Origin: Pelomonas sp. Root1237
Lineage (GTDB): Bacteria > Pseudomonadota > Gammaproteobacteria > Burkholderiales > Burkholderiaceae_C
Reading direction: 5' to 3'
NCBI RefSeq assembly: GCF_001425055.1
Contig: NZ_LMDK01000001.1
Span: 695,845 to 759,844 of the forward strand
Length of the DNA: 64,000 nt
Positions 1 through 8,832 of this stretch are shown piece by piece. The first letter of the stretch is position 1. Each line of letters opens with the position of its first letter. The notes below the pieces were generated by a model. It searched no databases. It was not told the DNA's origin and saw only the letters and a list, made by a program, of their open reading frames with translations. Made by a program: the position numbers and the translations under genes.

Positions 1-336
1 GGCATGGCGGCGGACGGCCTGGGTTTTGTCGGCATGGGTGTGGCGGTGGCGGGCTGGATGCCGTTTGCGCTGCTGCCGCTGTTCGCCATCGGCGGGCTGG
101 CCCTGCCGGCGCTGCAGGCCATGCTGGCGCGGCAGGTGGACGAGCAGCGCCAGGGCGGGTTGCAGGGCACGCTGGCCAGCCTGACCAGCCTGATCGGCAT
201 CGGCGGGCCGCTGGTGGTCACGGCCGGCTTTGCGGCGACGCAGGGCGCCTGGCCGGGCTGCGTCTGGGTGATCGCCGCGGTGCTGTATCTGATCGCGCTG
301 CCCATGCTGTTCAGTCGCCGCGCTCGCACCGCGTAA
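1..336 (+). CDS. MFS drug-efflux transporter, TetA-like, C-terminal part (5' end outside window)
   Basis: The reading frame is open from the first base, so this is the last ~111 codons of a longer gene that starts before the window. It is hydrophobic, with three to four membrane segments (for example around MPFALLPLFAIGGLALPA and the closing VWVIAAVLYLIALPMLF). The stretch ALQAMLARQVDEQRQGGLQG, followed by SLTSLIGIGGPL, resembles the C-terminal half of tetracycline-resistance-type (TCR/TetA) major facilitator proteins, which exchange protons for drugs across the inner membrane. The substrate cannot be inferred from this fragment. A distant Bcr/CflA-type transporter is the alternative. Confidence 0.75.
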   Translation, partial: GMAADGLGFVGMGVAVAGWMPFALLPLFAIGGLALPALQAMLARQVDEQRQGGLQGTLASLTSLIGIGGPLVVTAGFAATQGAWPGCVWVIAAVLYLIALPMLFSRRARTA

Positions 337-401
337 CAACCAGCCGTTCCCCACCACTCGGCAAGGGCGTTACGCTGGCGCGCTCTTCACGGGGAGAACA
401 G

Positions 402-2573
402 ATGGCCTGGCAATTCGCTCTGACGCGCCTGTGCGGCGCTTTTGCCCTCGCGGGTGCCGCGCTGCTGGCCCATGCCGCCGACCCGGGCGCGCCGCCGACG
501 CCGGTGACGCCGGTCACCGACCGCTACGGCGACGTCAGCGTCAGGGACCCCTACCGCTGGCTGGAGAAAGCCAGCGACCCCAAGGTGAAGCAGTGGAGCG
601 CTGCGCAAGACAAGCGCACGCGCGCCTATTTCGGCAAGCTGCCGGCGCGCCAGCCGATGTTCGACTGGCTGATGAAGCAGGCCACGGCCAGCTCCAGCGC
701 CTATTACGACCTGCACGCCACGCCGGGCCAGCTGTTCGCGCTATACAACCAGCCGCCCAGGCAGCAGCCCATGCTGGCCGTGCTGGGCCAGGACGCCGAC
801 CCCGCCAAGGCCCGCGTGGTGCTGGACCCGAACACGCTCAACCCCAAAGGCACGACGGCCATCGACTGGTATGTGCCGTCGCCCACGGGCAAGCTGGTGG
901 CGGTGTCGATGTCGGAGAACGGCAGCGAGGACGGCTCGCTGCACATCGTCGACGTGGCCACGGGCAAGGATGTCGACAAGGTCATTCCCAACGTCCAGTA
1001 CCCCACCGGCGGCGGCAGCCTGGCCTGGCGCGAGGATGGCTCCGGCTTCTGGTACACGCGCTACCCCGGCGCCAAGGAACCGGCCGAGCGCCAGCACTTC
1101 TACCAGCAGATCTACTACCACCGCGTCGGCGACGATCCGGCCAAGGACGTCTATGTGCTGGGCAAGGACTTCCCGCGCGTCGCCGAAATCGCACTGGACG
1201 CCCGGCCCGGCGCGCCTGGCGTCATCGCCTCGGTCGCCAATGGCGATGGCGGCGAGTTCGCCCACTACCTGATCGCCAGGGATGGAGGCATCCGCCAGGT
1301 CACACGCTTCGAGGACAAGGTCGTCGCCGCAGCCCTAGGACCGGACGGGCTCTATCTCATCTCCCGCCAGGACGCGCCGCGCGGCAAGCTGCTCAAGCTG
1401 GCGCTGGACGACCTGACGTTAGCCAAGGCGCAGACCATCGTGCCCGAGTCCGATGCCGCGCTGGAGCCCGGCGGCGAGTTCGGCGCGGGCAACATCACCC
1501 TCACCAGGAACGCCATCTACCTGCGTGAGATCGTCGGCGGGCCGTCGCGCGTGGCCATCTACGGCCTGGACGGCAAGCCTCGCGGGCAGCTGCAGCTGCC
1601 CGAGGTGGCGACCGTGGACGAGATGACCGTGATGGACGACGGCAGCCTGCTCGTCGCGGTGAAGACCTATCTCGAGCCGCCGCAGTTCATGCGCGTCGAC
1701 GCCGACAGCGGCAGGAGCAAGCCCACGGCGCTGCGCCAGACCAGCCCGGTGTCCTTCGGCGACGTGGAGGTCGTGCGTGAGTTCGCGACAAGCAAGGACG
1801 GCACCCGCATCCCCCTCAACATCGTGCGCAGGAAGGGGCTGAAGCTGGATGGCAGCGCGCCGCTGCTGCTCAACGGCTATGGTGGCTACAACGTCAGCCT
1901 GGTGCCGCGCTTCCTGGGTGCGGCGACAAGGCTGTGGCTGGACGCCGGCGGCGTCTACGTCATCGCCAACCTGCGCGGCGGCGGTGAGTTCGGCGAGACC
2001 TGGCATACCCAGGGCGCGTTGACGAACAAGCAGAACGTTTTTGACGACTTCGCCGCCTCGGCCCAATACCTGGTCGACAAGGGCTACACCTCAAAGGAAC
2101 GCATGGCGGCGATAGGCGGCAGCAACGGCGGGCTGCTGATGGGGGCGGTCTTCACCCAGCACCCGGAGCTGTTCCGCGCCGTCGTCTCGACGGTGGGCAT
2201 CTACGACATGCTGCGCGTGGAGTTGGACCCGAACGGCGCATTCAACGTCACCGAATTCGGCACGGTGAAGAACCCTGAGCAATTCCAGGCGCTGTACGCC
2301 TACTCGCCCTATCACCACGTGAATGGCGGTGCGAAGTACCCGGCCATCTTCATGGCCACCGGCGAGACGGACGGGCGCGTCAACCCGATGCACTCGCGCA
2401 AGATGGTTGCGCGCCTGCAGGCGGCAACCGGCTCCGGCCGGCCGGTGCTGCTGAGCATCAACGCCCACGCCGGCCATGGCATGGGCAGCTCGCTGTCCAT
2501 CCGCGTGAACCAGATGGCGGACATCTACGCCTTCCTGTTCGACCAGCTGGGTATGACGTCCCCGCTTCAGTAA
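402..2573 (+). CDS. Prolyl oligopeptidase family serine peptidase (S9A), exported
   Basis: A 723-residue protein that should cleave short peptides after proline. It starts with a hydrophobic signal peptide ending near AHAAD, so the enzyme is probably periplasmic or secreted. The N-terminal half (about residues 40-430) fits the seven-bladed propeller of S9A enzymes, and the C-terminal third is the alpha/beta-hydrolase domain. Catalytic residues are visible: Ser574 in GGSNGG, Asp657 in ETDGRVNP and His692 in AHAGHG. The length is usual for the family with a signal peptide. Its stop lies inside the 3' end of the converging arfB gene (7-bp overlap). The ATG at 402 follows a GGGGAGAA ribosome-binding site. 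Confidence 0.93.
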   Translation: MAWQFALTRLCGAFALAGAALLAHAADPGAPPTPVTPVTDRYGDVSVRDPYRWLEKASDPKVKQWSAAQDKRTRAYFGKLPARQPMFDWLMKQATASSSAYYDLHATPGQLFALYNQPPRQQPMLAVLGQDADPAKARVVLDPNTLNPKGTTAIDWYVPSPTGKLVAVSMSENGSEDGSLHIVDVATGKDVDKVIPNVQYPTGGGSLAWREDGSGFWYTRYPGAKEPAERQHFYQQIYYHRVGDDPAKDVYVLGKDFPRVAEIALDARPGAPGVIASVANGDGGEFAHYLIARDGGIRQVTRFEDKVVAAALGPDGLYLISRQDAPRGKLLKLALDDLTLAKAQTIVPESDAALEPGGEFGAGNITLTRNAIYLREIVGGPSRVAIYGLDGKPRGQLQLPEVATVDEMTVMDDGSLLVAVKTYLEPPQFMRVDADSGRSKPTALRQTSPVSFGDVEVVREFATSKDGTRIPLNIVRRKGLKLDGSAPLLLNGYGGYNVSLVPRFLGAATRLWLDAGGVYVIANLRGGGEFGETWHTQGALTNKQNVFDDFAASAQYLVDKGYTSKERMAAIGGSNGGLLMGAVFTQHPELFRAVVSTVGIYDMLRVELDPNGAFNVTEFGTVKNPEQFQALYAYSPYHHVNGGAKYPAIFMATGETDGRVNPMHSRKMVARLQAATGSGRPVLLSINAHAGHGMGSSLSIRVNQMADIYAFLFDQLGMTSPLQ

Positions 2574-2974
2574 TCCTTGCTGCGCCGCCCGGCCTTGATG
2601 TCGCTGCGCTTGGACTTGCCTTCCAGCCGGCGCTGCTTGGAGCCATAGGTCGGCTTGGTCGCGCGGCGCGCCTTGGGCACGTGGGCGGCGGCCTGCACCA
2701 GCTCGATCAACCGCGCGACGGCGTCCGCCCGGTTGCGTTCCAGGCTGCGCGAGTCCTGGGCCTTGATGACGACGACGCCCTCCGAGGTGATGCGCTGGTC
2801 GGCCCAGTTCAGCAGCCGCGCCTTGACGGCCTCGGGCAGGCTGGAGGTGTGGATGTCAAAGCGCAGATGGACGGCGTTGCTGACCTTGTTGACGTTCTGG
2901 CCGCCGGGGCCGCTGGCGCGGATGGCGTCGAACTCGAGTTCGTCCGGGCGCGGGGTCCAGTGGATGTCAGGCAT
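2567..2974 (-). CDS. arfB: Alternative ribosome-rescue factor ArfB (YaeJ), peptidyl-tRNA hydrolase
   Basis: A 135-residue member of the class-I release factor-like family that frees stalled ribosomes without codon recognition. The GGQ catalytic motif is in [12 protein letters not shown] (about residues 20-31). The protein ends in the long basic tail typical of ArfB ([19 protein letters not shown]), which in the family enters the empty mRNA channel. There is no codon-recognition domain, which separates it from RF1/RF2. The start overlaps the 3' end of alr by 8 bp, so the two are probably co-transcribed and translationally coupled. Confidence 0.93.
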   Translation of the reverse strand: MPDIHWTPRPDELEFDAIRASGPGGQNVNKVSNAVHLRFDIHTSSLPEAVKARLLNWADQRITSEGVVVIKAQDSRSLERNRADAVARLIELVQAAAHVPKARRATKPTYGSKQRRLEGKSKRSDIKAGRRSKDY

Positions 2975-4067
2975 TTCGAATTGGCACGCGCGGCGCGACG
3001 GCGCACATCAGCTCGTAGCCGATGGTGCCGGCCGCCTGAGCCACCTCGTCGATGGGCAGGCGTGATCCATGCGGGCCTTCGCCCCACAGCGTCACCTCGC
3101 TGCCAAAGCCGCTGGCCGGCAAATCGCTGAGGTCCACCGCCAGCATGTCCATCGACACCCGGCCCAGCGTGCGCGTGCGCTTGCCATCCACCAGCACCGG
3201 TGTGCCGGTGGGCGCGTGGCGCGGATAGCCGTCGGCATAGCCGCAGGCGACGATGCCTGCGCGCGTGACCTGCTCGGCCGTGAAGGCGCTGCCGTAGCCG
3301 ATGGTGTCGCCGGGCTGCAGCTGCTGCACGCCGATGATCTTTGAGCGCAGCGTCATCGCCGGCCGCAGGTCCCAGTGGGCGGCGTCGTGCTCGGGGAAAT
3401 CGGGCACGCCGCCATAGCTCATGATGCCGGCGCGCACCCAGTCATTGGCCGTGCGCTCGGGGTGGCGCAGCGTGGCCGCGCTGTTGGCAACGGTGCGCTC
3501 GCCGGCCAGGCCCTCGGTGACTGCGTCGAAGGCGGCCAACTGGTGGGCGATGCCGTCAACGCCTTGGCGCAGGGCGTCGGCATCCGAGAAATGAGTCATC
3601 AACCCGATCTCGTCGACCTGGGGCAGGGCCTCCAGCCGCGCGTAGGCGGCGCGAAACGCGGCTGGCGTGAAGCCCAGACGGTTCATGCCGGAGTTCAATT
3701 TGAGGAAGACGCGGTGTGGCTCGTGCGTCTTGTGCATGGCCAGCCAGTCAATCTGCTGCTCGCAGTGCACGGCATGCCACAGCTTCAGGCGCGAGCACAG
3801 CTCCAGGTCGCGCGGCTCGAACACGCCTTCCAGCAGCAGGATGGGGCCGCGCCAGTCCAGCGCGCGCAGCCGCTCGGCCTCGGCCAGGTCGAGCAGCGCG
3901 AAGCCGTCTGCGGCACGCAGGCCTGGATAAGCGCGCTCGATGCCGTGACCATAGGCATTGGCCTTGACGACGGCCCAGACTCGGGCATTGGGGGCTTGAG
4001 CGCGCGCGCGACCCAGGTTGTGAGCGAGCGCTTCGGTATGAATCAGGGCTTCAATCGGGCGGGGCAT
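2967..4067 (-). CDS. alr: Alanine racemase
   Basis: A 366-residue PLP enzyme interconverting L- and D-alanine for peptidoglycan synthesis (or D-alanine catabolism if it is the dadX type). The PLP lysine is Lys35 in [12 protein letters not shown], and the TIM-barrel domain is followed by the C-terminal beta domain with the conserved IGYGSAF segment carrying the catalytic tyrosine. Length matches the family (~360). It heads a two-gene unit with arfB and is divergent from lplT with about 120 bp between starts. Whether it is the biosynthetic or catabolic racemase cannot be told from this gene alone, although dadA lies 10 kb away. Confidence 0.95.
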   Translation of the reverse strand: MPRPIEALIHTEALAHNLGRARAQAPNARVWAVVKANAYGHGIERAYPGLRAADGFALLDLAEAERLRALDWRGPILLLEGVFEPRDLELCSRLKLWHAVHCEQQIDWLAMHKTHEPHRVFLKLNSGMNRLGFTPAAFRAAYARLEALPQVDEIGLMTHFSDADALRQGVDGIAHQLAAFDAVTEGLAGERTVANSAATLRHPERTANDWVRAGIMSYGGVPDFPEHDAAHWDLRPAMTLRSKIIGVQQLQPGDTIGYGSAFTAEQVTRAGIVACGYADGYPRHAPTGTPVLVDGKRTRTLGRVSMDMLAVDLSDLPASGFGSEVTLWGEGPHGSRLPIDEVAQAAGTIGYELMCAVAPRVPIRNA

Positions 4068-4188
4068 GGCCGGATTTTGCGCCCGGGTTTGGGGCGCCGC
4101 TGCCGAACTAGGGGCGTGCTATAAACCCGCGCCGCTCCCGTTTTACCGGCCTACAAGCAGAAGACAGTTCAGGATTGCGCTCCGACCG

Positions 4189-5478
4189 ATGAAACGCGGC
4201 TTTTACACCATCATGTCGGCGCAGTTCTTCAGCTCGCTGGCTGATAACGCACTGTTCGTCGCGGCCGTCGAGCTGTTGCGTTCCTCCGGCGCCGCCGAGT
4301 GGCAGCGCGCCGCGCTGGTGCCGATGTTCGCCCTGTTCTACGTCGTGCTGGCGCCCTTCGTCGGAGCCTTTGCCGACGCCGTGCCCAAGGGCAAGGTGAT
4401 GTTCTTCTCGAACAGCATCAAGGTGGTGGGCTGCCTGATGATGCTGTTCGGCGCCCACCCACTGGCGGCGTATGCCATCGTCGGCCTGGGCGCGGCCGCC
4501 TATTCGCCGGCCAAGTACGGCATCCTGACCGAACTGCTGCCACCGTCCCAGCTCGTCAAGGCCAATGGCTGGATCGAGGGCCTGACCATCACGTCCATCA
4601 TCCTGGGCGTGCTGCTCGGTGGTCAGTTGATCGGTGACCGCGTCTCGCACCTGCTGCTGCTGATCGACATGCCGATGATGGAGACCGGCATCGACTCCCC
4701 ACCCGAGGCGGCAATCGCCAGCCTGGTGGGCCTGTATGTGCTGGCGGCACTGTTCAATCTGCGCATCCCGCGCACCTCGGCGCCGCTGCAGCCCTATGCG
4801 CACAGCTTCCTGGGCCTGGTGCGCGACTTCTCGTCCTGCAACAGCAGGCTCTGGCAGGACAAGCTCGGGCAGATCTCGCTGGCGACGACGACGCTGTTCT
4901 GGGGTGTCAGCGGCAATCTGCGCTACATCGTGCTGGCCTGGGCCGCGGCCGCCCTGGGCTACGGCACGACGCAGGCGTCCTCGCTGGTGGGCGTCGTCGC
5001 CATTGGCACGGCGGTTGGTGCCGTCGTCGCATCGCTGTATTGCCGGCTGGACCGCGCCACCTCCGTCATCCCGCTGGGCATCGCGATGGGGCTGCTGGTC
5101 ATCTTCATGAACCTCATCCACAACGTGTGGGTGGCCGCCCCCTTCCTGATCCTGCTGGGCGGCATCGGCGGCTACCTCGTCGTGCCGATGAACGCGCTGC
5201 TGCAGCACCGCGGCCACAACCTGATGGGGGCCGGCCGCAGCATCGCGGTGCAGAACTTCAACGAGCAAGCCTGCATCCTGGGCCTGGGGGCCTTCTACAC
5301 GGCGATGACCCGCTTCGGCCTGTCGGCCTTCGGCGCGATCACGATCTTCGGCGTCGTCGTGGCCGGTGCCATGTGGTGGATCCGGCGCTGGCACCAGCGC
5401 AACCTGGTCGTGCACAAGGAAGAGGTCGAGCATCTGCTCGACTTGGCCCGCACGGATCACCTGCCGCAGGACCGGTAA
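4189..5478 (+). CDS. lplT: Lysophospholipid transporter LplT (MFS)
   Basis: A 429-residue, twelve-helix major facilitator protein of the LplT family, which flips lysophospholipids across the inner membrane for re-acylation. The N-terminus MKRGFYTIMSAQFFSSLADNA and the following FALFYVVLAPFVGAFADA are highly typical. The open frame extends upstream to 4066, but that extension is not LplT-like and overlaps alr; the ATG at 4189 was therefore chosen. A TATAAA box at about 4120 lies upstream as a possible -10 element. In enterobacteria lplT is paired with an acyltransferase gene (aas); none is adjacent here. Confidence 0.92.
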   Translation: MKRGFYTIMSAQFFSSLADNALFVAAVELLRSSGAAEWQRAALVPMFALFYVVLAPFVGAFADAVPKGKVMFFSNSIKVVGCLMMLFGAHPLAAYAIVGLGAAAYSPAKYGILTELLPPSQLVKANGWIEGLTITSIILGVLLGGQLIGDRVSHLLLLIDMPMMETGIDSPPEAAIASLVGLYVLAALFNLRIPRTSAPLQPYAHSFLGLVRDFSSCNSRLWQDKLGQISLATTTLFWGVSGNLRYIVLAWAAAALGYGTTQASSLVGVVAIGTAVGAVVASLYCRLDRATSVIPLGIAMGLLVIFMNLIHNVWVAAPFLILLGGIGGYLVVPMNALLQHRGHNLMGAGRSIAVQNFNEQACILGLGAFYTAMTRFGLSAFGAITIFGVVVAGAMWWIRRWHQRNLVVHKEEVEHLLDLARTDHLPQDR

Positions 5479-5494
5479 TCCGGCCCCGGCAGAC

Positions 5495-5510
5495 CTGGCA
5501 GACCTGCCAG
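5495..5510. terminator. Short hairpin between converging genes
   Basis: Perfect 7-bp stem CTGGCAG/CTGCCAG with a 2-nt loop, in the 45-bp gap between the stops of lplT and the SGNH hydrolase. There is no T-run, so it would be at most a weak bidirectional terminator or mRNA 3' end. Confidence 0.35.
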
Positions 5511-5523
5511 AAAGACGGGACGT

Positions 5524-6486
5524 TCAGCTGCTGGCGCTGCTGCCGCGGCCCTTGCGGCCGGTGGGCACCGGGATCAGGTGCTTGCCTTCCAGCACCATCT
5601 CGATGTGCTCGCTCCAGGCGCGTGCGATCTTGAAGCAGCCGCTGTGGTTGAGGTGGATCTCGTTGTGCCAGTCGCCGCTGATGCCGGTGGAGCCCGGCGC
5701 GGCCAGTGCCAGCGGCACGGCGGTCGAATCAAAGATGAAGAGGCCGCGGAAGGCTTCCTTGTCTGCGGCCATGCTCTTCAGCAGCTGGGCCAGATGGAAG
5801 ACCATCAGCCGGCTGACGGCAGCCCAATCGGCGGCGGGCACGCCATAGGCCTTCAGCGCCGGGTAAAGCCAGGGGCCGCCCGCGCCCAGGTCATCGCCGC
5901 CCTCGGCGGCCGCCGGGCGCGGCATGGGCACGGCGTAGCAATGCATGAAGACCGGCTTGCCCGTGGACGGGCCCTGGTCGCGCAAGGACAGCAGATGCTT
6001 GACGTTGGCCCGCAGGTAGTCGGCATAAGTCGCCCAGCCGGGCTCGGAGAAATAGCGCGCGACGCCGGCCGAGGGCGGCCCCCATTCGGTCTGGTGGCGC
6101 AGCAGGCGCAGCTCCAGCGGGATGGGCTCGCCATTCCAGTTCTGGGCCGGCGTGCGTGCCGCGGCGATCAGGTCATTGCCACCGACGGACAGCAGGATGC
6201 CGTCCCAGGTCGGCGCGTCGGGGCCGGTCAGCAGGCGCACGAAGTCCGGGCTGGACTCGAGGTCCACCATGTGCGACAGCGCATTGCCGGTGCCGGCGCA
6301 ATTGACCGCGGCCGTGTTGGACTTGAAGACCAGCTCCTGCAGCAGGTTGGCGTGGGCGTTGAGCTTGGCGCGCGCATTCGAAAACCACGAGTCTCCCTGG
6401 GCCAGCAGCTTCCAGCGGAAGGTGCTGAAGTCGGGCGGGGTGCGTCCGGCCAGGTCGGCCGGGGTGTAGCAAGCCAGGTGATCCAT
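5524..6486 (-). CDS. SGNH/GDSL-like hydrolase family protein
   Basis: About 320 residues with the SGNH block signatures: GDSWFS near residue 30 (block I, nucleophilic Ser), VGGNDLI around residue 105 (block III, Gly and Asn) and GDWHNEIHLN near residue 270 (candidate Asp/His region). This suggests an esterase or lipase acting on an unknown ester. The frame opens at 6585, but the segment before MDHLACYTPADL is not conserved-looking, so the ATG at 6486 was chosen; the longer start is possible. No signal peptide is apparent. The block I to block III distance is compatible with the fold, but the substrate is unknown. Confidence 0.7.
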   Translation of the reverse strand: MDHLACYTPADLAGRTPPDFSTFRWKLLAQGDSWFSNARAKLNAHANLLQELVFKSNTAAVNCAGTGNALSHMVDLESSPDFVRLLTGPDAPTWDGILLSVGGNDLIAAARTPAQNWNGEPIPLELRLLRHQTEWGPPSAGVARYFSEPGWATYADYLRANVKHLLSLRDQGPSTGKPVFMHCYAVPMPRPAAAEGGDDLGAGGPWLYPALKAYGVPAADWAAVSRLMVFHLAQLLKSMAADKEAFRGLFIFDSTAVPLALAAPGSTGISGDWHNEIHLNHSGCFKIARAWSEHIEMVLEGKHLIPVPTGRKGRGSSASS

Positions 6487-6581
6487 GAATGGGTTGGTTT
6501 CCGAAGTTGCTGACGTGAGCCTGTCCCGGAGGACGGGGCGCCCAAGTTCGCGCGATTGGACGGCCAGCCGCGCGGGCGGCG

Positions 6582-6621
6582 CCATGCTACAAACCCTCGG
6601 GCCTGCCTGGGGGTAGCATGG
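6582..6621. promoter_or_regulatory. Inverted repeat upstream of glutathione peroxidase
   Basis: Arms CCATGCTAC (6582-6590) and GTAGCATGG (6613-6621) are perfectly complementary and separated by 22 bp. They lie 25 bp before the gpx start codon, where an operator or an mRNA hairpin could act. The 22-bp spacer is long for a dimeric repressor site but usual for a hairpin. No cognate regulator is identifiable. Confidence 0.4.
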
Positions 6622-6645
6622 GCAGCCTTTCTAGGGAGGAAGCCC

Positions 6646-7137
6646 ATGAGCGAGAGCGTCTTCGACTTCCAGGCCGTTTCCATTCGCGGCGAGCCGGCCG
6701 ACCTGGCCTCGCAGCGCGGCAAGGTCCTGCTCATCGTCAACACGGCCAGCGAATGCGGTTTCACGCCGCAGTTCAAGGGCCTGGAGCAGCTTTGGGAGGA
6801 TTACGGCCCCAGGGGGCTGGTCGTCATCGGCTTCCCGAGCAACGAGTTCGGCGGCCAGGACCCAGGCAGCAATGACCAGATCGCGTCTTTTTGCGAGCTG
6901 AACTACGGCGTCAGCTTCCCGATGATGACCAAGACCAAGGTCAATGGCGGCGAGGCCCACCCGCTGTGGAAGTTCCTGAAGAGCGAGAAGCCGGGCTTCC
7001 TGGGCACCGAGGCCATCAAGTGGAACTTCACCAAGTTCCTGATCGGCCGCGACGGCCAGGTCATCAAGCGCTATGCGCCAAATGACCCGCCTGAAAAGAT
7101 GCGGGGCGACATTGAAGCGGCACTCGCCGCGACCTGA
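6646..7137 (+). CDS. Glutathione peroxidase family thiol peroxidase
   Basis: A 163-residue thioredoxin-fold peroxidase reducing H2O2 and organic peroxides. The peroxidatic residue is cysteine, Cys37 in VNTASECGFT, not selenocysteine. The conserved FPSNEFGGQDPG segment (catalytic Gln) and IKWNFTKFLIGRDG (catalytic Trp/Asn) are present. Bacterial homologues of this size (BtuE/Gpx type) commonly use thioredoxin rather than glutathione. The start at 6646 has a strong AGGGAGGA ribosome-binding site; the open frame begins earlier at 6556 but lacks support. The gene is monocistronic and divergent from the SGNH hydrolase. Confidence 0.94.
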   Translation: MSESVFDFQAVSIRGEPADLASQRGKVLLIVNTASECGFTPQFKGLEQLWEDYGPRGLVVIGFPSNEFGGQDPGSNDQIASFCELNYGVSFPMMTKTKVNGGEAHPLWKFLKSEKPGFLGTEAIKWNFTKFLIGRDGQVIKRYAPNDPPEKMRGDIEAALAAT

Positions 7138-7143
7138 CTCGCT

Positions 7144-8700
7144 TCAGTGAGCTGTTACCTGCGGGGCCATCCCCTGCTGGCTGCGCAGATAGTCCCGCAT
7201 CGTCGGTGACTGCTCCGATGCCGCGCGGCGGACGTCACGCACATGGGCCAGGGCCTGCTGGCTGACCTCTGCGGAGATGTGGGCGGCCAGGCCGATGCCC
7301 TGGCTGGGCAGGCGATGCAGGCCGGCCAGCACATAGGACCAGTTGGACGGGCCGAAGGGCGACAGGCGGCTGTCCAGATCAGTGGCCGTCGGCACCTTGG
7401 CATCCCACAGGGCCAGCAACTCGACGAGGCGCGGCGGCAGGGCCGCTGCGTCGGTGCAGGTACGCCAGAACGGCGTGTCACGCCGTTGCGAGAGTGTGTA
7501 GTGGGCGACGATGAAGTCGCGCAGCTCCTGGTGGAAGTCGCCCGCCAGGCGGTTCAGCCGGTCGCGGCAAACCGCGCTGTTGCCCGAGGGCGCGACATGG
7601 TCGACGAACATCTGCAGCGCCCATTCGACCAGGTAGAGGCTGGTGGACTCCAGCGGCTCGACGAAGCCGCCCGCCGCACCCAGGGCCAGGCAGTTCTGCT
7701 CCCAGATCCGCGCGGCATGGCCGGCCCGCAGCGTCGTGAAATGAGGCGCGGCCAGCGCGCGGTGCCCGGCATTGAGCTGTTGCAGCCGCTGCAGGGCCTC
7801 GTCGTCGCTGCAAAAGCGCGACGCATAGACATAGCCCGTGCCGCGGCGGCTTTGCAGGTCGATCTCCCAGCTCCAGCCGGCGTCCTGGGCCGTGATGGCG
7901 GTGTGGCTGCGCAGCGCGGTGTCGTCCCGCGCATAGGCCACCGGCACGGCGATGCTGCGGTCGCAGGGCAGCCAGTCGGCATAGGACACCCAGGGCACGC
8001 CCAGGGCCCGCTGCAGCAGCAGTGAATCTGCCCCGCTGCAGTCGACGAAGAAGCTGGCGGCAAAGCGCCGGCCGTCGGCCAGTTCGACCGCCTCGATGCC
8101 GGCTGCGCCGCGCTGCACCTGAGCCACCTCGCCCTGCACATGGCGCACGCCGCGCCGCAGCGCGGTCTGCTGCAGCAGCATGGCCAGCTTGGCGGCGTCC
8201 AGGTGGTAGCCATAGCTGACCGGCGCCTGGTAGTCGGGCGAGTCCATCAGCTTCGGTGACTGGTGGCCGTCGAACAGCGTCGTCTGCACCGTGCAGGCCT
8301 GGGCCATGGGCTGCTGGGTCAGGCCGCGCTGCATCAGGTTCAGCCAGTGGGCCGTCGTCGCGAAGCCGCCGAAGGGTGGAGGCGCGTCGAAGGGGTGGTC
8401 GTAACTGTCGTCGGCCGCGCTGCCGCCGCTGCGCCAGCCGTGAAAGCGCACGCCATTGTTCAGCGTCGCATCGGCCGCACCGAACAGGGCGGCCTCGGGC
8501 AGGCCCAGCGCCTGCATCATGCCGCGCAGCGTCGGCAGCGTGGCCTCGCCCACGCCGATGCCGGCAATGCGCGGTGACTCGATCAGCGTGATGGGCAGGG
8601 GTGTCTGGCGCACCGCGCCGAGGGCGCGCTGCAGGAAGCAGGCCGCCAGCCAGCCGGCGCTGCCGCCGCCCACGATGACGATGGATTGGATGTCGGACAA
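7144..8700 (-). CDS. Tryptophan halogenase-like flavoprotein lacking the catalytic lysine
   Basis: About 518 residues in the FAD-dependent tryptophan-halogenase family. The FAD motif IVGGGSAGW is at the N-terminus, GVGEATLPTL follows as in PrnA, and GFVEPLEST carries the conserved glutamate. In PrnA the essential Lys79 lies in AFKAAIKFVNW; the equivalent here reads TLNNGVRFHGW, placing Asn81 at that position, and the WxWxIP signature reads WSWEID. Halogenation by the known mechanism is therefore doubtful. The TTG at 8700 is preferred as start because a CCGGAG site sits 8 bp upstream and the Rossmann motif follows directly; an ATG at 8757 would add 19 residues. No biosynthetic partners are adjacent. 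Confidence 0.88.
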   Translation of the reverse strand: MSDIQSIVIVGGGSAGWLAACFLQRALGAVRQTPLPITLIESPRIAGIGVGEATLPTLRGMMQALGLPEAALFGAADATLNNGVRFHGWRSGGSAADDSYDHPFDAPPPFGGFATTAHWLNLMQRGLTQQPMAQACTVQTTLFDGHQSPKLMDSPDYQAPVSYGYHLDAAKLAMLLQQTALRRGVRHVQGEVAQVQRGAAGIEAVELADGRRFAASFFVDCSGADSLLLQRALGVPWVSYADWLPCDRSIAVPVAYARDDTALRSHTAITAQDAGWSWEIDLQSRRGTGYVYASRFCSDDEALQRLQQLNAGHRALAAPHFTTLRAGHAARIWEQNCLALGAAGGFVEPLESTSLYLVEWALQMFVDHVAPSGNSAVCRDRLNRLAGDFHQELRDFIVAHYTLSQRRDTPFWRTCTDAAALPPRLVELLALWDAKVPTATDLDSRLSPFGPSNWSYVLAGLHRLPSQGIGLAAHISAEVSQQALAHVRDVRRAASEQSPTMRDYLRSQQGMAPQVTAH

Positions 8701-8832
8701 GGCAGTAGCTCCGGAAAAACGCCGGCGGGTCGGGAAGCCCGGGCCGGTGGTTGCCACATTACGGCCGAAGCCCGGCGCGCCGACATGTAACGCGGCGAGC
8801 GAGCGTGCCGTCCTGCACGCCCGTTCCGGCCG

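Noticed and set aside
4108-5460. Long minus-strand open frame opposite lplT (450 codons)
   Set aside because: His/Gln/Asp-rich, low-complexity translation, typical antisense shadow of a high-GC gene; no family signature.
7144-8700. Halogenated natural-product gene cluster
   Set aside because: Neighbours are a peroxidase and a Crp/Fnr regulator; no PKS, NRPS, tryptophan-modifying or flavin reductase gene is nearby, and the catalytic lysine is missing.
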